DNA of 64,000 nt. Source: Patagioenas fasciata. Lineage: Eukaryota > Chordata > Aves > Columbiformes > Columbidae. A program made the position numbers and the translations under genes. Below are positions 58,186-64,000 of this stretch, one piece after another (positions within the stretch are counted from its first letter, which is position 1; each line of letters begins with the position of its first letter). Where the stretch lies: the NCBI RefSeq assembly GCF_037038585.1, contig NC_092521.1:51530398-51594397 (forward strand), read 5' to 3'. The notes beneath the pieces are model-generated. The model did no database searches, was not told the DNA's origin, and saw nothing but the letters and a program-made list of their open reading frames with translations.

Positions 58186-59322
58186 GTATGTCTGCAGGCT
58201 GTATTCAGAGCAGGATTTTAGACAAAACACGGGATGTTGTTAGATCCTTTGGAAAGCTTTGAGAGGAAACCATAGGCCTATGGAGAGATGGGGGTATTCC
58301 TGGGCTGATTTCTGATGAATAAGCTGTCCCAGCAGCTCCCTGTCCCTTGCACTTCCCAGCTGGTGACTTAAAGAGCTGTACAGGTGGCATCAGAAGTCAG
58401 TTCCTTACCAGTTCTGAGTTCTTGCCATTTGCCCCGCTGACTGCTACACTCATTTTGCCTCACAGTCTGGCCTTGTGGAGTTTCCTCTCTTCTGCCATTC
58501 CTCCTCTGGATGAATCCTTCCCCTCTTTTCAGGGACAATTCAATCAACTTGGAGTTAGCAAAGAAATTTTTTACCACTTTGCTCAAATACCGACTGCCTC
58601 TATGTTCTGCCTTCTTAGACAAGCTTTTGTAACCCACATTATTTCTAACATGTTATGATACATTGCAAAATTTGCCTTGCTGCAATATCAGCAAGAATAT
58701 TACTTGTGTAGTCATGACAGATGAGGGGTCAGAAGAGAAGGAACTCTTTCTGAATTTTGAGACAAACACCCGATCAGCCATCAAAATCAATAGCCTGTTA
58801 ATTAGTCTGACTTGGTGAGTTTACCACCATAGTGACTGGGATCTGTGAAGTGTCTGAAGATGAAGCATAGCTCAGGCTTCAAGTACCTTAATTAAACCCA
58901 CAAATTTGTTCATTTTTACCTGCTTGAAGTTTATTTTAATCCAACTTCTAACTTCCCTTTGTAGCCCACAGGTAGGTGGGCTTGTAGGGTAACAAGACAA
59001 ATACATGCTGGGACCACCATGTAGCAACATCTTTTATAAGAAAAAAAAATAATAATCACCTTAATCAATTGCTAGTGAAGTATTTTATATAACTAACCTG
59101 TTTCCAAGCCTTTCAGGTACTGGGATATAATAAAATATTATCAAGTGCTGGACTAATTAACAAAGACCACCATGTCCATACTAGACAAAGACACTGCCCG
59201 ATAGCAAGACATCCAAAGCCATTTGATGTAGCCCTACAGCACGACACAAAACAAAATTACCGCAGTGCATGCAAGCTTATGCTTGGAAATCACAAGCATG
59301 ACAGCTGAAAACACTAATCAGA
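58186..59322. other. TYMS-ENOSF1 interval, no exon recognised
   Basis: In other vertebrates the last ENOSF1 exons would be expected on the - strand in or near here. I find no match to the CPHAGG active-site exon or to the C-terminal exons. Confidence 0.55.
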
Positions 59323-59985
59323 TGTCGAGGGTTAAGATTGCGGGGTGACAATCAAACCCTGGCAGATGTGTTGTTAACCTCCTCTCCCTCCCCACTTCCC
59401 CCTTTTGCCCCTCCCTCTCCCCCCTTCCCACTCAGGACAGGCGATCGGGAGGGAAAGAAGGACAGAGAGAAGAGAGTTGGAAAAGTTAAAGATGTTTTAC
59501 TAATGCTACTAATAAGAATAGAGAAAATAATACAAAATATACAAAACCAATCTTGTAAGTCTCAGCAACTGCAGAGCCAGCACCCAAAGTCCTGGATTAG
59601 GCTCTGTAGCCAACCGGAGCTGGATTCAGTCTCTCACTAGGCCTCAGTTCGCAGGGACGACCAGCAAGGTCCTCTCCTGATGTCAGCCATGAGGAAAAAA
59701 GGGAAAAAAGGGAAAAAGGCACGAGATCCTCGTGATCTCCCACTTTTATATGAAGTATTCACGTGAATGGAATGTTATACACCGTTGGTCAGTCTCTCGG
59801 TCATCAGTTTTCTCGTCGCCCCTCTCGCGAGATGTCCATCCGTGCTTATCAATAAGCTTACATTCCATTGCTAGGTTTAACCAAAACATGTGTTGGGTTC
59901 TCCAGGAAAATGCAGCTAACATGAAGGCTTTAGCTGACAGGCAAATTCACTAAAAGAGAAACTTGTTTTTAACAAAACCAGGACA
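59323..59985 (-). mobile_element. solo LTR, ERVL-type, with perfect 5-bp target repeats
   Basis: A 663-bp LTR on the - strand, tgtcctggttttgttaaa ... ttaaccctcgaca, with TG...CA ends. Perfect 5-bp target repeats tcaga flank it (59318-59322 and 59986-59990). On the - strand, in order, it has a TCTCGCGAGA palindrome (59823-59832), the E-box palindrome ATTCACGTGAAT (59757-59768), a TATA-like box (complement of cttttata, 59743-59750) and a C/T-rich 3' part. The 5-bp target site and TGTCCTGGTT start fit bird ERVL-type LTRs, and the subfamily is not certain. The intact target repeat suggests a comparatively young insertion. No internal region is present. Confidence 0.9.
59823..59832. promoter_or_regulatory. 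TCTCGCGAGA palindrome in the LTR
   Basis: An exact copy of the 10-bp palindrome that the transcription factor BANP binds at vertebrate CpG-island promoters. It lies about 70-80 bp upstream of the LTR's TATA-like box (on the - strand), in a promoter-proximal position. Activity is inferred. Confidence 0.7.
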
Positions 59986-60056
59986 TCAGACTAGCTTGGA
60001 AGGTGAGGAGAGAAAGATTTTCTCTATGCTGTTGCATTTTGCAGAGCCTTGCTCTG

Positions 60057-60182
60057 GAACTTTTTGGCCATCAGCAGCACAGACAAGTTTTCGTTCACAC
60101 TTTCCAGCCTGCAGCTGTCAATTTGAAGACAACTCAAGACCTTAGCTTGTAGAAGCTGTTTAAATATCACTCTGCTGTGGCA
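60057..60182 (-). pseudogene. ENOSF1: ENOSF1-like exon (RVIFKQ...LLMAKKF)
   Basis: 42 codons align residue for residue with human ENOSF1 from CHNRVIFKQ to LLMAKKF, with about five to six differences. Both splice borders look lost (see the gene entry). The open frame around it (60024-60227) is only 67 codons. Confidence 0.82.
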
Positions 60183-60189
60183 GTGTAAG

Positions 60190-61734
60190 GGAAAAAATGT
60201 ACAAAGCTGAGACCTAAAGTCTTCCAAATCAATGTATTACAACAGCTGCTGGCAACTCATACAAAAACATTTGTACAGTGCCCCTCTGTGTGTCCCAATA
60301 AATCAAAATTATTTTAATTATTCAACTGAAATATCACATGAGAATTTGGATGAAGTTCAATGACGTTGCCCATATTAAAAATAATCAGCTTATACTTGTA
60401 ATACTAAGACCACTATACCTGACCTGATGTACTGAGGTATGCTGAAAAAAAAATCACTGTGTGCCAAGGGACACTGTCTTATTTCAATGAGTTTGGAAAT
60501 TATTGCCCCTTATCTGGATATTGAATGGTATAAGTAAAAGTGAAGTGAAATGCCAAGTGAAAATGGCTCTTCTATTCTAGGCTAAGGACAAGGGCTTAAC
60601 CTACTCAAAGGCAGCTGAGTTTGTAGTCAAACCATTATGTAATGCTTGCATGAACTGATCAGGCAGCTCTGCCATATAATTGCTCCATAGGCTGCCTCAA
60701 AATCTTTTTAGGATTTAGGGTTCTTTTGGAGCCAACTCAACCCCTCTCTGGTCATCTGACTGTGTCCCCAGGCAGGAACATGGGTTGCACTGCGGAGAGG
60801 ACGGTCTTAGCCCCACTTCATTGTGCTCAGGAGTGCAGAGCTTTGGGATGTGTGTGCCTATGTGAATGAACAGCTATTCCCATTTTGGGACAGCTAAAGT
60901 GAATATAGCAGTGATTCTGCTGTAGGAAATCATTCCTTCTCCTAGAGACCAATCCACCCAGATGAGACATGGCCCTGTAGACAAGATATGATTGGATAAC
61001 CATCAAGATTCAATTTCTAACTGTGCTGCAGATTTCCTGTCTGGAGCTTGGCTAGGTTGTTCAGTCAGTTCAGGCATCATGTTAATTTCCCATGGTTTTT
61101 AGTATGGATGTAGTACTCTCCATATTCACAGAGGAATTCTGTGAGTAAATACATTAAGTGCCTGTGTGGTTCTCAGATGCTATGGGGAAAAGAAGAAAAA
61201 GGTTATACAAACCACCATGTAAATTCAGTGTTCAGGACTGGGCTTTACTTTGTAAAGCAAGGCTATACTAGTGGGTACTTCAAAGCCATCCTAATAGATG
61301 TTTGTTATGAAACACCCTCCTCTGCAAATTAAGTGTCCTGTCTACTGGTAGGCAACAGCTAAGAGTGAGAAACACAATGAAATATGTTGATAGCAGGACT
61401 TGACATGAGAAACTGGCAACAGAGAAACTACACTAATGCACCCTGTTGCCTGCAGTTGCTGCAGAGAACTGAGAATTTGTTAATTCATGTTGTTTGGCTC
61501 TGTAGATTTGGTGTCAAGACTTGACAAAAAGAAAGGTGCAATGAAAAACAAGTTACTTTAGGTTGGAGACTGGTATTCTATTAATAAAAGGTACCAGGTT
61601 GTCTATTGACACCTCACTGGTATTTGGATTCAGTAAAAGTATTTAATGCAAAAAGCATTTAGATGTAGCTGATGTCAGGGGGGGAGAAGGTTTCAGCCTT
61701 ATAAAATAGCTGCATATATACCAGCCACGTCCAC
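60190..61734. other. ENOSF1 remnant intron, no gene
   Basis: AT-rich and non-coding; no repeat recognised with confidence. Confidence 0.6.
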
Positions 61735-62860
61735 CGAGTGCACTGACAAACCTCACCTTGACCAATCTCACCTGGGGCCCACACCCTCTGCCCATGGGCC
61801 CCAGTTTCTGCCTAGGCTGCATTGCAGGTGCGCCTGCTTCCAGCTGCGGTACAGCTGTGGACATGTCTGGCCGTGGACCAACATCCCTGCCTGGCCTCAG
61901 GACTGTGGCTCTGCCTGGACACATGCTGGGCGGTGTCTGACCTTGGGTCTGCTCACCTGGCTTGATCCTGAACCCCCCTCCTGGCCTCAGCCCATCCTCA
62001 TCCTTGTCCCCAAGGAAGTGCTCAGTGCCTGGGTTTGAGGCAGCCCCACTGCCCCCAGCCAACTCTGCTCCCAACTGGAGGGGGTCCCTGCCTAGACTGA
62101 AGCTCCTGAGTGAACCCCTCACTGGGAGGGCTTCGGGGCTCTCCAGGGGTCATCTGAGATTTCCCGTTTCCCCTCCCCAGTAAGCCAGCCAAGCCTCTGG
62201 GGCTACTCAGGGTCTGCTTGAGCCCCGCACCTGGCTCCAATCAATCACCCCCACCATGTCCCTTTCCCATTTCCTTGTCCCTGCCCCGGCTCCGTGTCCC
62301 CTGAAATGCCCTCTACACCCCACAGCAATTAAATCACTCTTCAGCAAGTCCCATCTGAGCCAAGGGGTGGGAGGAAACATCCTTCTGGGGAGGACCTGCC
62401 GTCAGAGCGCTGAGGGCAGGGGTGGCTTTGCTGGAGGCCTCCCCTGCCTCATTCCTGCCCTCAGGACCCATCTCAGCTCAGGCCATGGCCCCCAGTCACT
62501 GCCTGAGGTGTGACCATGTCCTGTCACACTGCAGCTGTGCCAAGTCATGGACCTCACCGACCCAGACTCTGAACCACAGGCTGATGACCCAGCTTGACTT
62601 CGTCACTGTGGACAGGCTGGCAGTGACTGGCCAGTGTCTGACCCTGGTCTCTGTCACTAGTCCAGACCCTGCCCTCAGAGCTGTCTCCTCACCATGGCCT
62701 CATCTGGCAATCTTCTCAGCTGACCCTGGCTGTCACCCCCATACTTGCCCTGCCATCTGTGCTGTTGGCTCCTGGCTCACCAGCCCTCCCTGCACCCCTG
62801 ACAGTGTCCCTGGTACCACCAAGAGGAGGAACTACAGCCTGTTAACAGCATGATCTTCTG
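61735..62860. repeat. C-rich, low-complexity-like 1.1-kb block of unknown origin
   Basis: An abrupt GC-rich block with strong C-over-G bias on the + strand and recurrent words such as cctggcctcag, gtctgacc, ctggctc, ccctgcc and cctcaccatgg. It looks like a degenerate, irregular repeat or a simple-sequence-derived insertion. Frames of up to 143-159 codons on both strands follow from the composition and have no family signature. CpG is not strikingly dense, so it does not look like a CpG-island promoter. Confidence 0.5.
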
Positions 62861-63557
62861 GGATTTTGATCCTTACGGTTGAGTTAGTGCAGCACAAATA
62901 GAGTTGATACAAGAACAGGAGCCAGGAACCTCTCCACTCTAGAAGCACCCTATATAGGCACAGCAAAGTCAAGCCTACGTGTCCTCCTGCGTTGAGCCAA
63001 ATGTTCACTTAAGCAACAAATCCACAGAACAAATTGGAACTGTGACAATTATCCATGGGCTAGAGAGCATAGCAGCTTCAGCAGCCCTGCAGCTCTATAG
63101 AGACTGTGTTGTCCAGCCTACATTGCTCTGCACAGGTGTTATCCAAATTGTCTCATGGAGCCACAGTGTTCTCCATGGAACAGCATGGACTTACTCTTCG
63201 TGCCTTGCTTCTCTACCTTTCATATGGGCAATCACAATCATGGATACATTCTTTCATATTTCTCACTGATCTGAGAATACGAAATTTAGCAGTTTCATAA
63301 TAATGATAATAAACCCAAATATTTCCAGGTTGTTCACAGAAATCGTGTATGGGAATAACGAACCAGGGAGATAAAGTGAGGGGAAGTAACCTTGGAAGGG
63401 AACAGCTGAAATAGATACCAAGTAATTTCCAGCTCTGGTATTTAACTTTAGTGAGAAAAACAGAGGAGTGTTGACACCAGCTCCAAAGGTTATGCCATAG
63501 TTGCCTTAAACAGGTAATAATTAGGGAAAAGTCCAAAACATGGATACATATTCTTAC
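62861..63557. other. ENOSF1 remnant intron, no gene
   Basis: No exon or repeat recognised. A 143-codon frame on the - strand overlaps the 14-codon ENOSF1 exon and is otherwise a chance frame. Confidence 0.6.
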
Positions 63558-63599
63558 ATGTTCTCTGGTTGCTACATCAATTCCTAGTGGTGCTAAGGC
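63558..63599 (-). pseudogene. ENOSF1: ENOSF1-like 14-codon exon (ALAPLGIDVATREH)
   Basis: 42 nt between a good acceptor (TTTGTTTGCAG) and a good donor (CAT|GTAAGA), exactly the length of the human segment ALVPLGIGIATGEQ. The metal-binding Glu is kept, but its neighbours G and Q are replaced by R and H. Confidence 0.75.
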
Positions 63600-64000
63600 C
63601 TGCAAACAAACATTGAAGACTTGCTTCTGTTTTTTATTTCCCAACTGAGTTACTTAACAGCATAAAGGACGGAATAAGAGTTACTTCAGCTTACTGTTTT
63701 CTACTTAATTTATAGAATATGTAACGCATGTTATAAAACCTTTTATTGATTTCTTTTATGCTCTCTCTGCTCCACAGGCAATGTAAAGAATTACATATCA
63801 GGCTGTGTGGAGCAGTAAAGAAATGCACATACTAAACATCACGGGTTTTAACAGTGCTGCTAAGTATGGCATGTTGGGAGCACAAGTTCTGAAATGAACT
63901 TCCAATTTCACTGGAAAACACACAGTTAAAGAAAAAAAAGATTGTTCATATTTCATAATAAATGTTTACTGCCTTCCTCATGCAGGCACTACAGTCCTTT
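63600..64000. other. flank upstream of the last visible ENOSF1-like exon
   Basis: AT-rich. I do not see the preceding ENOSF1 exon (expected to encode a WIEEPTSPDD-like segment) within this stretch; it may lie past the window end. Confidence 0.5.

Larger units (their letters stand above)
60057..63599 (-). pseudogene. ENOSF1: ENOSF1 remnant (two exons recognised, 3' part missing)
   Basis: ENOSF1 is an enolase-superfamily L-fuconate dehydratase-like enzyme, normally about 440 residues and encoded tail-to-tail with TYMS. On the - strand I recognise two neighbouring exons: 63558-63599 (ALAPLGIDVATREH; human ALVPLGIGIATGEQ) and 60057-60182 (CHSRVIFKQLLQAK ... LQIDSC ... SVNENLSVLLMAKKF). The second has no AG acceptor at the phase-correct position (bases before TGC are CCCTTACAC) and no GT donor after KKF. 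Its frame instead reads on into a stop ten codons later. The following exons, including the CPHAGG catalytic exon, are not found before TYMS. Changes at conserved positions (TGEQ to TREH, CRLGS to CRLES) add to the case. Upstream exons, if present, lie beyond 64000. An alternative is that the gene is active with unusual exons. Confidence 0.72.

Noticed and set aside
62422-62853. 143-codon + frame in the C-rich block
   Set aside because: Frame openness follows from the composition, and several frames are open at once.
63970-63985. Codons reading Pro-His-Ala-Gly on the + strand near the window end, reminiscent of the ENOSF1 CPHAGG motif
   Set aside because: Wrong strand and wrong order for ENOSF1, and the flanking residues do not match.

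Overview
The window is avian nuclear DNA, most likely from a neoavian bird. It has AT-rich intergenic sequence, several 5'-truncated CR1 LINEs with the usual ATTCTRTGA-type 3' ends, solo LTRs of typical bird ERVL and ERVK families, and a conserved gene block equivalent to human 18p11.32 (CLUL1 - TYMS - ENOSF1). No prokaryotic-type features are present.

Layout. From 1 to about 32.1 kb I recognise no gene. This stretch holds CR1 copies (1.4-2.15 kb, 9.2-9.55 kb, 24.8-25.6 kb), a short TA-flanked mariner-like DNA transposon (16.8-17.0 kb), microsatellites and faint, partly palindromic ancient amniote repeats (21.9-23.4 kb). From 32.1 to 43.7 kb lies CLUL1 (clusterin-like 1) on the + strand, with seven coding exons that join in phase to 461 codons. 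One of its introns starts with GC instead of GT, and another holds a solo ERVL LTR. From 43.7 to 48.1 kb there are three CR1 copies. A CpG island with E2F-type sites then opens TYMS (thymidylate synthase, + strand, seven exons, 302 codons, stop at 57025), whose internal exon lengths fit the conserved vertebrate TYMS structure.

Downstream, where ENOSF1 lies tail-to-tail with TYMS in other vertebrates, I find only two ENOSF1-like exons on the - strand (63.6 kb and 60.1 kb). The second lacks usable splice sites and runs into a stop, and I could not find the exons that should follow it before TYMS. Two solo LTRs, each with target-site duplications (57.85-58.19 and 59.32-59.99 kb), sit in the place of the missing exons. 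I read ENOSF1 as decayed at its 3' end in this genome. A 1.1-kb C-rich stretch of unknown origin (61.7-62.9 kb) fills the intron between the two remaining exons.

The genes do not form a pathway. CLUL1 encodes a secreted clusterin relative known from retina, TYMS makes dTMP in proliferating cells, and ENOSF1 is an enolase-superfamily sugar-acid dehydratase whose antisense transcripts overlap TYMS in human. Loss of ENOSF1 next to TYMS would remove that antisense arrangement.
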